Below are positions 35,074-44,007 of a stretch of DNA of 64,000 bases, in pieces; within the stretch, counting starts at the first letter, position 1, and every line of letters starts with the position of its first letter. The stretch is from Pseudomonas sp. 2FG. GTDB lineage: Bacteria; Pseudomonadota; Gammaproteobacteria; Pseudomonadales; Pseudomonadaceae. Both the position numbers and the translations under genes were made by a program. The notes beneath the pieces were generated by a model. The model saw nothing but the letters and a program-made list of their open reading frames with translations, was not told the origin of the DNA and ran no database searches. The stretch spans positions 62,001-126,000 of the forward strand of contig NZ_SCMP01000014.1 in NCBI RefSeq assembly GCF_005502935.1, in the 5' to 3' direction.

Positions 35074-35688
35074 TTAGATGCCGATTTTATCCAGTGCTCT
35101 ACCCACCCCACGCCAGAAGCCCCGCTGGGCTCGGACACGCTCGCCACTCGCGGCAATCTGCGCGAACGGCTGCACTTCACGGGTGGCGCCGATTTCCTCT
35201 TGCGCCAGGCTTTGCGGGACCAGTTGCAGCGGCCCATCCCCCGCGCTCGGCGCGCCATTGCTGGCGGGCGGAGGATTCAATTCGTCGTAACGCAGGTAGT
35301 AAATACCGCCGGCCTGCGCATCCAGGGCGAAGCTGGCGATACGGGTGAAGTCCAACGGCCCGTCGGCCAATAGCGTCCAGTAGCTGCCGAATAGCGGCCG
35401 GCGCATTTCCAACTGATAACTGGCGATCTCGAACTCCAGCAGCAGATAAGCGTTACTCGGCAGGCTGCCGATCAGTTGATGGTTGAGGAACAGGCCCGGC
35501 GCCTCCAATTCCTGATCGGCCCAGTCGCTTTGCGGACGGTAGAGGTAGACCAGGGCGTGGTTCTCGTCGCTCATCGCGTGTTTGCTGAACGCCGCGCCAG
35601 CGCTGGCGCCGAAGAACGCGCCAGGCGTGGAGCAACCAGCCAGGGCGGCCAGCAGCATCAGGACGAACAGGTGTTGGTGGCGGCGCAT
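35074..35688 (-). CDS. DUF2846-like lipoprotein
   Basis: 204 residues with a lipoprotein signal: LMLLAALAGC, Cys19 the lipidated residue. The mature domain has HALVYLYRPQSD, a segment typical of DUF2846-type proteins, then beta-rich stretches (FLNHQLIGSLPSNAYLLLEF) and a C-terminal charged helix. The first ATG has GAGGGA upstream. Probably outer-membrane or periplasmic; no known partner. Divergence from its closest relatives cannot be judged by eye. Confidence 0.75.
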   Translation of the reverse strand: MRRHQHLFVLMLLAALAGCSTPGAFFGASAGAAFSKHAMSDENHALVYLYRPQSDWADQELEAPGLFLNHQLIGSLPSNAYLLLEFEIASYQLEMRRPLFGSYWTLLADGPLDFTRIASFALDAQAGGIYYLRYDELNPPPASNGAPSAGDGPLQLVPQSLAQEEIGATREVQPFAQIAASGERVRAQRGFWRGVGRALDKIGI

Positions 35689-35780
35689 GCGCGCATCCCT
35701 CTGGTGGTTATTGGCCGAGCATAGCCAGCTGGCTGGCGCGCAGCACCCGACAAAAGGCTGGGCAGCACCGGCCTTGTGGC

Positions 35781-36938
35781 TTAGCGGCGCTTATCGAGCA
35801 GGTTCACCACCAGCCGATCCAACCAGCCCCACACCCGCTGTTGCACGCGCCGCCACCAGGGCCGCGCCTTCCAGAGCTCCAGGGTGATTTCACGGCTACG
35901 GGCAAAGTCCGTGACAAAGCTGGCGGCGACCGCCTTGGCCAGCGCCGGATCCAGCGCCTCGAGATTAGCCTCGAGGTTAAACCGCAGGCCCCAATGATCG
36001 AAGTTGCAGGAACCCAGACTGACCCAATCGTCGATCAGCACCATCTTCAAATGTAGGAAGCCTGGCTGGTACTCGAAGATCCGTACCCCGGCCTTGAGCA
36101 AGCGCGGGTAGTAACGCTGACCGGCGAAACGCACCGGGGGGTGATCGGTGCGCCGCCCGGTCAGCAACAAGTGCACCTCCACGCCCCGCGCGGCGGCCTT
36201 GCGCAGCGCGCGGCGGACTTTCCAGGTCGGCAGGAAATACGGCGTCGCCAGCCAGACCCGTTGTCGCGCGCCCTGTAGCGCACGCACCAGCGATTGCACA
36301 ATGTCCCGATGCTGCCGGGCATTGGCATAAGCCACACGGCCCAGGCCTGCGCCCACGGGCGGGCACGGCGGCAAACGCGCCAGCCCGGCCTCCTGGGGTG
36401 ATTTCCAGGCAAAACGTGTCAGACAGGCCTGCCATTGCCGGTCGAACAAGCGCTGCCAGTCGGCCACCAGCGGCCCGGCCATTTCCACCATGACCTCATG
36501 CCAGGCGCTGCTGTCTTGGCCGGGCGTCCAAAACTCGTCGGTGACCCCGGTGCCGCCGACAAACGCCCGCTGACCATCCACCAACAGCAGCTTGCGATGG
36601 TCCCGGTACAGATTGCGCAGGCCCCGGCGCAGGCTGATCGGGTTGTAGAAACGCAGCTGTACCCCGGCCTTGAGCAGGCGCCCACGCTCACGCGCGAGAA
36701 GCCCCAGGCTGCCATAGTCATCGAACAGGCAGCGCACCTGCACGCCGCGCTCGGCGGCCGCGCAGAGCACCTGCACCAGCGCCTCGACACAGGCCCCCGC
36801 CTCGAGCAGATACAACTCCAGTTCGACCTGCCGCTCGGCCCGCGCAATCACCTCGAACATGCGCGAAAAGAACGCCGGGCCGTCGATCAAGAGGTCGAAG
36901 CGATTAGCACTGCGCCACGGGAAGACCGCGCCGGCCAT
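35781..36938 (-). CDS. clsB: phospholipase D superfamily protein, cardiolipin synthase B-like
   Basis: 385 residues if the ATG at 36938 is used (GGGAAG eight bases upstream); an in-frame ATG at 36971 has no site. Two HKD motifs: HRKLLLVD (first half) and HLKMVLID (second half), each with the HxKxxxxD pattern, as needed for the two-half active site. Lengths and the missing N-terminal membrane helices fit ClsB-type synthases rather than ClsA. It should transfer phosphatidyl groups to make cardiolipin or related lipids at the inner membrane. Matches PA4339 in context. Start is the main uncertainty. Confidence 0.85.
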   Translation of the reverse strand: MAGAVFPWRSANRFDLLIDGPAFFSRMFEVIARAERQVELELYLLEAGACVEALVQVLCAAAERGVQVRCLFDDYGSLGLLARERGRLLKAGVQLRFYNPISLRRGLRNLYRDHRKLLLVDGQRAFVGGTGVTDEFWTPGQDSSAWHEVMVEMAGPLVADWQRLFDRQWQACLTRFAWKSPQEAGLARLPPCPPVGAGLGRVAYANARQHRDIVQSLVRALQGARQRVWLATPYFLPTWKVRRALRKAAARGVEVHLLLTGRRTDHPPVRFAGQRYYPRLLKAGVRIFEYQPGFLHLKMVLIDDWVSLGSCNFDHWGLRFNLEANLEALDPALAKAVAASFVTDFARSREITLELWKARPWWRRVQQRVWGWLDRLVVNLLDKRR

Positions 36939-37249
36939 CAGGCGGACTTCCCGCGCAAGAAGGCGGCGCATTGCGGCACTAGTCGTTGTTCAGTTGCACT
37001 GGCCAAACATTTCTCCCTATTCCCTGGCCTACACCAGCAATGTTGCGAGGTTCCGTGCGGAAAGTCGCCGAGCGAAGATCAGGCAAGGCGCAACGCAGCG
37101 AACCGGAGTAACAGCCGCAGGCTGGCCCGAAGGACGAGCGCCAGCGAGTCAAGACAGGCGAAGAAGCGCAGTTCACGAGTAGTAAATGCGCATTTTGAGC
37201 CCGATTTCAACGCGGCATGGCCGACGCGCAGCAGATCATGAACAGCTTC
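36939..37249. other. intergenic stretch, possible dispersed repeat
   Basis: No convincing gene. From about 37025 to 37215 the sequence (containing AAGGCGCAACGCAGCGAAC, GAAGAAGCGCAGTTCACGAG and AATGCGCATTTTGAGCCCGA) looks like a repetitive intergenic type that I associate with Pseudomonas genomes, but I cannot search for other copies. It is open in one plus frame, which starts inside clsB and has no ribosome site. Confidence 0.35.
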
Positions 37250-37597
37250 TCAGGACTCTGGCAGCGCCGCCGCGACCGGCAGCAACTGGCACCCCTGGCG
37301 CGGGCCGAGCCAGGCGGCCGTTTGGCTGCTACCGAGGCCACGCGCGGTGACCCGCTTGTGGGCCGCATCATCGAAGAAGCCGCTGGTGGGCACATACTGT
37401 TTGACGTAGCCCAGACAGTAGTCCGCCGGGTTATCCATCACATAGCGACAGGAACAGTATTCCTTGGCCGAGTAAGCCCCGATGATGCCGGGGAACGCCA
37501 CGAGATGAACGCGATTCTGCCAGCCGAGCAAGGCCAGCCCGATGACGATCAGCAGCAACAGGCTGGTGAACGGGCGACGTCTGATAAAGGCGCTCAT
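37250..37597 (-). CDS. small single-pass membrane protein
   Basis: 115 residues. One hydrophobic helix near the N-terminus (about 9-26, SLLLLIVIGLALLGW), then a mature domain with several Cys: YCSCRYV and YCLGYVK, and a late Cys near the end. The pairs suggest disulfides in the periplasm. GGAGG precedes the ATG, which overlaps the stop of the serine hydrolase gene by the ATGA arrangement, so the two are co-translated. No family recognised. Confidence 0.75.
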   Translation of the reverse strand: MSAFIRRRPFTSLLLLIVIGLALLGWQNRVHLVAFPGIIGAYSAKEYCSCRYVMDNPADYCLGYVKQYVPTSGFFDDAAHKRVTARGLGSSQTAAWLGPRQGCQLLPVAAALPES

Positions 37598-38712
37598 GGG
37601 TTGACCTCCACAGCGAAAGCCGCCTGCGCGAGTTTCAGCAGTTGGTTGTGCTGGTAGCTTGTGTCGCGATCATCGCCATAGCGGACTATCACCAGTTTCT
37701 CGCTCGGCAACACATAGAGCGCCTGCCCCCAGTGGCCGAGCGCGGCGAAGGTATCTTCCGGCACATCGGGCCAAGGCTTGGCGGCACCCGCCAGCGCCGC
37801 GTTCAGCCACCACTGACCACCCGGCACCGCGTCACCGGCGGTCTCGGCAGACGGCTGGTAATTGGCGAACGGCGTGCGGTTGAACGCAATCCAGGCCTTC
37901 GGCAACAGCTGGCGCTCGCCCCAACGCCCGTCGCGCTGCATCAGCAGGCCGACCCGGCCCAGATCGCGGGCGGTCATATACGCGTAGGAGGACGCGACGA
38001 AGGTGCCGCTGGCATCGGCTTCCCATACCGCACTGGTGATTCCAAGCGGCTCGAACAGCGCGGTCCAGGGGTAATGCTTGTACGCCGGCTCGCCGACCGC
38101 ACCCTTCAAGGCGGCCGAGAGCAGGTTGCTGTCGCCACTGGAGTAGCGAAAGCGGGTGCCGGGCGTGACTTCCTGATCGATGCTCGCCGCATACGCCGCC
38201 ATATCGGCGCGGCCACGGGTGTAGAGCATCGCCACCACGGTGGATTTCAGCGGCGCATATTCGTACCCCTCCTCCCAGGCCAGACCGGAGGCCCAGTTCA
38301 GCAGATGGCCGAGCTTGACGTCCGGATGCCCGGCGAACGGCGGGTAGAACTTGGCCACCGGGTCATCCAGCTTGAAGCGCCCGTTGCCATAGGCCGTACC
38401 CAGGGTGGCGGCCATCAGGCTCTTGCTCACCGACCAGGTCAGGTGCGGAGTCTCGGCCTTGGTCGGGCTGGCATAGCGCTCGTAGACGATTTCCCCGTCG
38501 CGGATCACCAGCAGCGCATCGGTGCGGACACCCTTTCGGGTCGCGTCATCGCGGACGGGAAAGGCGTAGGCCTCCAGGGCCTCGATGGCCGGGCTGGGCG
38601 CGCTGGGTGCGCTCGCCCAATCGGCGGCGGGCCAGGTTTCGGCGTGAACCAGGCTGGCCGTGGCACTCAGGCAGCTGGCGAGGCATAGGCGGCGGAACAG
38701 GTGAGCGGGCAT
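37594..38712 (-). CDS. periplasmic serine hydrolase, class C beta-lactamase/D-Ala-D-Ala carboxypeptidase-like
   Basis: 372 residues from the ATG at 38712 (MPAHLFRR), with a signal peptide (about 1-24, ending LVHAE). The SxxK catalytic motif is in WSVSKSLMAA (about 100) and the YSSGDSN segment provides the Tyr motif (about 175); the third motif, usually HTG, is present as ALGHWGQALYV. These families hydrolyse esters, amides or D-amino-acid peptides; EstB-type members are common in Pseudomonas. Coupled by overlap to the small Cys-rich membrane protein downstream. Confidence 0.83.
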   Translation of the reverse strand: MPAHLFRRLCLASCLSATASLVHAETWPAADWASAPSAPSPAIEALEAYAFPVRDDATRKGVRTDALLVIRDGEIVYERYASPTKAETPHLTWSVSKSLMAATLGTAYGNGRFKLDDPVAKFYPPFAGHPDVKLGHLLNWASGLAWEEGYEYAPLKSTVVAMLYTRGRADMAAYAASIDQEVTPGTRFRYSSGDSNLLSAALKGAVGEPAYKHYPWTALFEPLGITSAVWEADASGTFVASSYAYMTARDLGRVGLLMQRDGRWGERQLLPKAWIAFNRTPFANYQPSAETAGDAVPGGQWWLNAALAGAAKPWPDVPEDTFAALGHWGQALYVLPSEKLVIVRYGDDRDTSYQHNQLLKLAQAAFAVEVNP

Positions 38713-38887
38713 TGAGCGGCCTCTGATTGGCAGAAGAAGCAAACCCTAGCACGGGCCAGATGACGGAAAACAGCGCCTAACACGCCGCATATGCGGGGCA
38801 TTCGGCGCGCTTTGTCAGCGGCCAGAGCGACCCGCACGCAGCCTAAATGTTCATCCACGCGCGCACGTACTCAAACAGGCGCGGGAC

Positions 38888-39778
38888 TCAAGCCAGCGCC
38901 AACGCCGCCAGCGCGTTTTCCAAGCGCTTGAGCCTTGGCCCCCGGGCGATTTCCAACAGCGTGCTATCGCGCTGCCAGAGTGCCGCCAACTCCGCCGGGC
39001 CAGCGGCAAATGCCGCCGTCAGTTCGGTTTTCAGCGCGCCGAACTGAGCGAATACGCCGGCCAACAACAGATGGCTGGCCGGCGCCGTGGCGCCCTGCCG
39101 CGCCACTTCGGCGCAACCGCCGAGCACACCGAGCAAGCGCAATCTGAGCGCCAGTGGCCAGCCGTGCTCCTGACCTATGCCATACAGCCAGGCGCCGATG
39201 GCACTGAGCACGTGCAGGTCTTCGAGGCTGCGGAAAGGTTTCACGTAAGCAGCCCAGCCATCGCCCGCCAGGCGTTCGCACTGGGCGCCGTCCAGATGCA
39301 AACGGGCGTGGCCGATATCCGGCATCAAAGACAGCGCCGGCAAGGGCTCGATACGCACGCCCGGCGCGCCGCTGTGGGTCACGCATAAGGCCAACTGCGG
39401 CGCGGCACCGTTCATCTCGCTGCGCGCGGCCACCAGCAACCAGTCGGCGGCCTCGGCGGCGGTGACGAAATCCTTGCGCCCGTGCAGCGTCAGCCCGTCC
39501 AGGCGCGTGTGCATATCCGCCGGGCGCACGCTTTTGTTCTCGGTCACGCACAGTGCGCCGAGGGTCCAAGGCGCCGACGGCCACAATGCCCGCAGCGCCC
39601 CCTGATAGCCCGCGAGAAAGGCCAAGCCCGGCGTGGCCGCCAAGCGCCCGCCGAGCAGCGCCAACTCGAACGGGCTGACGCCCTCCTCGAGCTGCGCCAG
39701 CAGCGCGGCGTACCAATCTTCCAGGGCGGGCAGTGCGGGCAGGCGCTCGCGGGTTTCGAGCAGTCGTTGCCAGTGCAT
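38888..39778 (-). CDS. acyl-CoA dehydrogenase-like protein
   Basis: 296 residues from the ATG at 39778, with AAGGAA upstream; ATG at 39802 is possible. The middle beta domain includes GALCVTENKSV (the TE.. segment of the FAD site) and GLTLHGRKDFVTAAEAADWLLV, typical of this superfamily. The protein is shorter than usual (380-400), lacking much of the N-terminal helical domain, and the C-terminal catalytic base region is not evident, so it could be an inactive or atypical member. No neighbours of fatty-acid metabolism. Moderate certainty for the family. Confidence 0.7.
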   Translation of the reverse strand: MHWQRLLETRERLPALPALEDWYAALLAQLEEGVSPFELALLGGRLAATPGLAFLAGYQGALRALWPSAPWTLGALCVTENKSVRPADMHTRLDGLTLHGRKDFVTAAEAADWLLVAARSEMNGAAPQLALCVTHSGAPGVRIEPLPALSLMPDIGHARLHLDGAQCERLAGDGWAAYVKPFRSLEDLHVLSAIGAWLYGIGQEHGWPLALRLRLLGVLGGCAEVARQGATAPASHLLLAGVFAQFGALKTELTAAFAAGPAELAALWQRDSTLLEIARGPRLKRLENALAALALA

Positions 39779-39964
39779 GGGGGGTTCCTTGTTCGCTGTC
39801 ATACAAGCATCACCAAAGCTTAATGGAGGTGACACCGGGGCTACCTAAGGTGAGCTTGCACAACAAAGTCGCTTGGCCGCAACCCGCATAAGGCTGGCTA
39901 ACCAGGCCGTATAACGCGCGAAGCCCGCAGTAGGTTTCACACGGCCTGTAACGGAGGCTCATAG

Positions 39965-40723
39965 ATGACCCAGATTGCCCGCACTCGTGACCACAACACC
40001 CAGGAACGCCGCCTGCAGGCCGAACGCCTGATTGGCCCGCGCGCACTACGGGAAGCCCAGGCACTGCGCTTCAGCGTATTCAGCACAGAGTTCGACGCCA
40101 AACTGAAAGGCGCCGAACTCGGCCTGGACATGGATGACTACGACAGCCACTGCGCGCACATCGGCGTGCGCGACCTGAACAGCGGGCGCCTGGTCGCCAC
40201 CACCCGTCTGCTCGATCATCAGGCCGCCCGCAGCCTCGGTCGCTTCTACAGCGAAGAGGAGTTCAGCCTGCACGGCCTCGCCCATCTGCAAGGCCCGGTG
40301 CTGGAGATCGGCCGCACCTGTGTCGACCCGGCTTACCGCAACGGCGGCACCATCGCCGTGCTCTGGGGCGAGCTGGCCGAAGTCTTGAATGAGGGCGGCT
40401 ACAGCTACCTGATGGGCTGCGCCAGCATCTCCATGCAGGACGGCGGCATCCAGGCCCAGGCGATCATGCAGCGCCTGCGCGAGCGTTACCTGTGCACCGA
40501 ACACCTGCGTGCCGAGCCGAAAACCCCGCTGCCGGCGCTGGATCTACCGGGCAACGTCATCGCCGAGATGCCGCCGCTGCTCAAGGCCTATATGCGCCTG
40601 GGCGCGAAGATCTGCGGCGAGCCCTGCTGGGACCCGGACTTCCAGGTCGCCGACGTGTTCATCCTGCTCAAGCGCGACGAGCTGTGCCCGCGCTACGCCC
40701 GCCACTTCAAGGCCGCCGTGTGA
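39965..40723 (+). CDS. olsB: L-ornithine N-alpha-acyltransferase
   Basis: 252 residues, hemolysin-like GNAT fold: EALRFSVF-type N-terminus ([16 protein letters not shown]), a central [28 protein letters not shown] (about 105, the acyl-donor-binding signature), and the LMGCASISM segment. It makes lyso-ornithine lipid from ornithine and 3-hydroxyacyl-ACP. GGAGG lies 5-9 bases before the ATG. The next gene overlaps by one base of the stop (TGATG), and it encodes OlsA, so ornithine lipid synthesis is complete here. Family knowledge: induced at low phosphate. Confidence 0.92.
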   Translation: MTQIARTRDHNTQERRLQAERLIGPRALREAQALRFSVFSTEFDAKLKGAELGLDMDDYDSHCAHIGVRDLNSGRLVATTRLLDHQAARSLGRFYSEEEFSLHGLAHLQGPVLEIGRTCVDPAYRNGGTIAVLWGELAEVLNEGGYSYLMGCASISMQDGGIQAQAIMQRLRERYLCTEHLRAEPKTPLPALDLPGNVIAEMPPLLKAYMRLGAKICGEPCWDPDFQVADVFILLKRDELCPRYARHFKAAV

Positions 40724-41496
40724 TGGGCAAGCTGCGGCTGTGGCTGCGCATCGCCCGTCTGCTGGCGGTGATCGGACTGGGCCTGCTGCTGGCCAGTTGG
40801 ATGAGCCTGCTGGAGCGCCTGAAACTGCGCGATCTGCGCCACACCCGGCAACGCCTGACCCGCTGGTATCTGCTGCGGCTGAGCGCGGCGCTGCCCTTCC
40901 AGGTCGAGGTCCAGGGCGAACTGCCGCGCCAGCCGATGCTCTGGCTCAGCAACCATGTGTCCTGGACCGATATCCCGCTGCTGGGGATGTTGGCGCCGCT
41001 GTCCTTCCTGTCCAAGGCCGAAGTGCGTAGCTGGCCGGTGGCGGGCTGGCTGGCGAAGAAGGCCGGCACCTTGTTCATCCGCCGCGGCTCGGGCGATAGC
41101 GGCCTGCTCAACCGGCAACTGGCGGAGCATCTGCAGCAAGGCCGCGACCTGCTGATCTTTCCGGAAGGCACCACCACCGATGGCAGCGCGTTGCGCAACT
41201 TTCACGGGCGGTTATTGAACAGTGCCATCGAGGCCGGCGTGCCCTTGCAACCGGTGGCGATTCGTTACCTGCGCGACGGCCAGCTGGACTGCGCGATTGC
41301 GCCCTTTATCGGCGAGGATGACCTGCTCTCGCACCTGATTCGCCTGCTTTCCAGCGACTTGGCCGCCGTCCAGGTGCAGCTGCTGACACCCATCGCGACC
41401 GCCGGACTGTCGCGCAGCGAGCTGGCCAAACAGGCGCATCTGGCCGTCGGCAACGCGCTCTACGGTGAAGCCGAACCGTTGCGCAGCGCCGCTTGA
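40723..41496 (+). CDS. olsA: lyso-ornithine lipid O-acyltransferase
   Basis: 257 residues from the ATG at 40723, overlapping the olsB stop (TGATG). An N-terminal hydrophobic helix (about 10-28) is followed by the PlsC domain: NHVSWTD (HX4D, about 79-84), FIRRGSGDSG and FPEGTTTDG. It adds a second acyl chain to lyso-ornithine lipid. Translational coupling to olsB is likely. The 3' end is convergent with acpH, 31 bp apart. Confidence 0.92.
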   Translation: MGKLRLWLRIARLLAVIGLGLLLASWMSLLERLKLRDLRHTRQRLTRWYLLRLSAALPFQVEVQGELPRQPMLWLSNHVSWTDIPLLGMLAPLSFLSKAEVRSWPVAGWLAKKAGTLFIRRGSGDSGLLNRQLAEHLQQGRDLLIFPEGTTTDGSALRNFHGRLLNSAIEAGVPLQPVAIRYLRDGQLDCAIAPFIGEDDLLSHLIRLLSSDLAAVQVQLLTPIATAGLSRSELAKQAHLAVGNALYGEAEPLRSAA

Positions 41497-41527
41497 ACTG
41501 CGCTTGGAAAGGGTCAGATTCGGCGCA

Positions 41528-42109
41528 TCATGGCGCATCGATTTGCCTGCGCGCAAACGCCTGCACATCCGGGTAAAACTGCCGGAAGTCCTCGCTGAGC
41601 GGCTGGTACAAGGCTGCCAGTTCATCCAGCGCGCCATCCAGCAGCTGCGGCCGTGACAGCCGCCGACGCATCCCCTGCAGCACCTGCTCGAGCACCGCAA
41701 ACTCCTGATAGCTGCCCAGCCAGTCCTGCGCCGCCATGCGCGGGGCGATGCGCGCCAGCCGCGCAGGCAACGCCGGCTCCGCCGCCAGCACCCGATAAAC
41801 CCGCGAGGTAAAGCACGGCAACGGCTCGTCGGCATAATCTTGCCAGTGCTGCGCCAGGCAATGATCGAAGAACAGGTCGAGCAGAATCCCCGCCGTACGC
41901 CGCCGCTCCGCAGGGAAGCGCGCCTTGGCCTGCAACACACGCGGATGACTGTCGGTAAATACATCGATGCGCCGATGCAGACGGATCGCCGCCTCGATAT
42001 CCGCCGGATAGTGCCCAACCAAGGGGCCTTTGACGAAGTCGCCGTACAGGCTGCCGAGCAATTGCGCCGGTTGCGAACCGCCGAGATGAAGGTGTGCGAG
42101 ATAGTTCAT
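41528..42109 (-). CDS. acpH: acyl carrier protein phosphodiesterase
   Basis: 193 residues from the ATG at 42109 (MNYLAHLHLG), the same length as the E. coli enzyme; the longer frame has no site. HD-like residues: AHLHL, GDFVKG, HRRIDVFTDSHP and FFDHCLAQHW. It removes 4'-phosphopantetheine from holo-ACP, returning apo-ACP. Single gene, convergent with olsA. Matches PA4353 by context. Confidence 0.87.
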   Translation of the reverse strand: MNYLAHLHLGGSQPAQLLGSLYGDFVKGPLVGHYPADIEAAIRLHRRIDVFTDSHPRVLQAKARFPAERRRTAGILLDLFFDHCLAQHWQDYADEPLPCFTSRVYRVLAAEPALPARLARIAPRMAAQDWLGSYQEFAVLEQVLQGMRRRLSRPQLLDGALDELAALYQPLSEDFRQFYPDVQAFARRQIDAP

Positions 42110-42223
42110 GGCATCCAGCTTACTGCCGGACGGCCATCCTGGGTATCGGCGGCCGGCCATGGCCGGTGAGTCCCAGGTTGCCCGGCATCGAAGCCATCGA
42201 TAGTCAGTATCGGCGCAAACAAT

Positions 42224-42251
42224 CTGTATATCGTGAAGTGACGATATACAG
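42224..42251. promoter_or_regulatory. perfect inverted repeat, probable PyeR operator
   Basis: CTGTATATCGT (42224-42234) and ACGATATACAG (42241-42251) are exact reverse complements separated by six bases (GAAGTG). It lies 46 bp before the pyeR ATG, in the AT-rich promoter region. ArsR-family repressors bind such palindromes, so autoregulation of the pyeR-xenB unit is likely. Confidence 0.75.
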
Positions 42252-42297
42252 TCCGCTCCATTGCGATTTAGCGGTACAGCCGCACAGGTGCCCGAAC

Positions 42298-42600
42298 ATG
42301 ACCATCGACCTCGACGAAATCATCAAAGCCCTGGCGCACCCGGTGCGCCGCGACATGCTGCATTGGCTGAAGGACCCGGAGAAGTACTTCGTCGAGCAGG
42401 AGCATCCGTTCGAGATCGGCGTCTGCGCCGGCAAGTTCGACCAGCGCACCGGCCTCTCGCAGTCCACCGTCTCGGCGCATCTGGCGACCTTGCAGCGCGC
42501 CGGGCTGGTGACCAGCCACAAAGTCGGCCAATGGAGTTTCTTCAAACGCAATGAAGCGCTCATCACCGAATTCCTTCGCCAGCTGAGCGAAGAGCTGTAA
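42298..42600 (+). CDS. pyeR: ArsR-family transcriptional repressor
   Basis: 100 residues. Winged helix-turn-helix: IIKALAHPVRRDMLHWL, then RTGLSQSTVSAHLATLQRAGLV (recognition helix) and KVGQWSFFKRNE. No Cys pair of the metal-sensing CVC type is at the usual position; one Cys lies in GVCAGKFD, so it is not an obvious arsenic or cadmium sensor. Known: PyeR of P. aeruginosa autoregulates a pyeR-pyeM-xenB operon. Here xenB follows, but pyeM is reduced to a stub. Start fixed by AGGTG and conserved MTIDLDEIIKAL. Confidence 0.88.
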   Translation: MTIDLDEIIKALAHPVRRDMLHWLKDPEKYFVEQEHPFEIGVCAGKFDQRTGLSQSTVSAHLATLQRAGLVTSHKVGQWSFFKRNEALITEFLRQLSEEL

Positions 42601-42644
42601 CTCACGGCCTCCCGCCATAGCCAGCCGATTCAAGGAGCAGGCAC

Positions 42645-42827
42645 ATGCCTACTGCGCTTCTCGTCCGCGCTGTGTCCGCGCTGGCCATCGGCACCACGGC
42701 ATTCGTGATCCTGGGCCTGCTGCCCGAGGTGGCCGCCGCTGTGCTGGCCGTACTGGCCCTGAGCCCCAGCCTACTGGGCTTCGCGGCCGGGCAAAGAACC
42801 GAGCTCGAACCGCTACTCGACCTATGA
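42645..42827 (+). pseudogene. pyeM: in-frame remnant of the MFS transporter gene pyeM
   Basis: 60 codons with AAGGAG upstream. The start MPTALLVRAVSALAIGTTAFVILGLLPEV (residues 1-29) resembles the first helix of the AraJ/Bcr-type MFS family, where FxIGTTEFVI.GLLPxVA is conserved, and the last 30 codons (AVLAVLALSPSLLGFAAGQ, then a polar tail) resemble a terminal helix. The expected protein is near 390 residues, so about 330 codons appear deleted in frame between residues 30 and 31. It could be translated as a two-helix micropeptide. A separate small membrane protein is the alternative. Confidence 0.6.
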
Positions 42828-42861
42828 CTTCATGCAGTACCCAGACCGGAGGATCCACCCC

Positions 42862-43911
42862 ATGACTAGCCTTTTCGACCCCATAACTATTGGCGATCTG
42901 CAACTGAAAAACCGCATCATCATGGCGCCGCTGACCCGCTGCCGCGCCGACGAAGGCCGCGTGCCAAATGCCTTGATGGCCGAGTACTACGCCCAACGCG
43001 CATCGGCCGGGCTGATCCTCAGCGAAGCCACCTCGGTGACGCCCATGGGTGTCGGCTACCCCAACACCCCCGGCATCTGGTCCGCTGCGCAGGTGCGCGG
43101 CTGGAGCAACATCACCAAGGCCGTGCATGCCAACGGCGGGCGGATCTTCCTGCAGCTGTGGCACGTCGGGCGGATCTCCGACCCGTCGTTCCTCGACGGT
43201 GAAGCCCCGGTCGCACCCAGCGCCATCGCCGCCAAAGGCCATGTCAGCCTGCTACGGCCATTGCGTGAGTACCCCACCCCGCGTGCCCTGGAGACCGAGG
43301 AAATCGCCGACATAGTCGAGGCCTACCGCCACGCTGCCGAGAATGCCAAGGCCGCCGGCTTCGACGGCGTGGAAATCCACGGCGCCAACGGCTACCTGCT
43401 CGACCAGTTCCTGCAGGACAGCACCAACCGGCGCAGCGACCAGTACGGTGGCTCGCTGGAGAACCGTGCCCGCTTGCTGCTGGAAGTGACCGACGCCGTG
43501 CTCTCGGTGTGGGACGCCGGCCGCGTGGGCATGCACCTGGCGCCGCGTGCCGATAGTCACGATATGGGCGACTCCAATCGCTCGGCGACCTTCGGCTACG
43601 TGGCACGCGAGCTGGGCAAGCGCGGCATCGCCTTTATCTGCACCCGCGAGAAGCAAGGCGAAGACAGCATCAGCGCCGAACTGAAAGAAGCCTTTGGCGG
43701 CGTGTTTATCGCCAACGAACGCTTCACCAAGGACAGCGCCAATGCCCTGCTGGCCAGCGGCGCGGCGGATGCCGTGGCCTTCGGCATTCCTTTCATCGCC
43801 AACCCGGACCTGCCGGCGCGCCTGGCGCAGGACGCGCCGCTGAACGAGCCGCGCCCGGAGAGCTTCTACGGCACCGGCCCGGTCGGCTACCTCGACTACC
43901 CGCGACTGTAG
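42862..43911 (+). CDS. xenB: Old Yellow Enzyme, xenobiotic reductase B-like
   Basis: 349 residues from the ATG at 42862 (GGAGG seven bases upstream), equal to XenB length. FMN-binding (beta/alpha)8 barrel: LFDPITIGDLQLKNRIIMAP, PLTRCRADEG with the Cys found in XenA/XenB-type flavoenzymes, EIHGANGYLLDQFL, and RRSDQYGG. It reduces activated alkenes, nitro compounds and nitrate esters with NADPH. Third gene of the pyeR unit. The stop codon lies inside a REP-like repeat. Confidence 0.92.
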   Translation: MTSLFDPITIGDLQLKNRIIMAPLTRCRADEGRVPNALMAEYYAQRASAGLILSEATSVTPMGVGYPNTPGIWSAAQVRGWSNITKAVHANGGRIFLQLWHVGRISDPSFLDGEAPVAPSAIAAKGHVSLLRPLREYPTPRALETEEIADIVEAYRHAAENAKAAGFDGVEIHGANGYLLDQFLQDSTNRRSDQYGGSLENRARLLLEVTDAVLSVWDAGRVGMHLAPRADSHDMGDSNRSATFGYVARELGKRGIAFICTREKQGEDSISAELKEAFGGVFIANERFTKDSANALLASGAADAVAFGIPFIANPDLPARLAQDAPLNEPRPESFYGTGPVGYLDYPRL

Positions 43912-43979
43912 GAGCGAATTTATTTGCGATGGGGGCAGCACCGAGTCGCTCCTGTTCGCGGATAAATCCGCTCCTACAG
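43906..43979. repeat. REP-like paired repeat overlapping the xenB stop
   Basis: The left unit CTGTAGGAGCGAATTTATTT and the right unit, reverse complement of AAATCCGCTCCTACAG, pair over 24 bases with a few mismatches. This is the classic Pseudomonas TGTAGGAGCGGATTTATCCG motif. The left arm covers the xenB TAG codon. No gene lies here. Confidence 0.75.
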
Positions 43980-44007
43980 GTTGGGCATCGCGGTGCTCAG
44001 CACCAAC

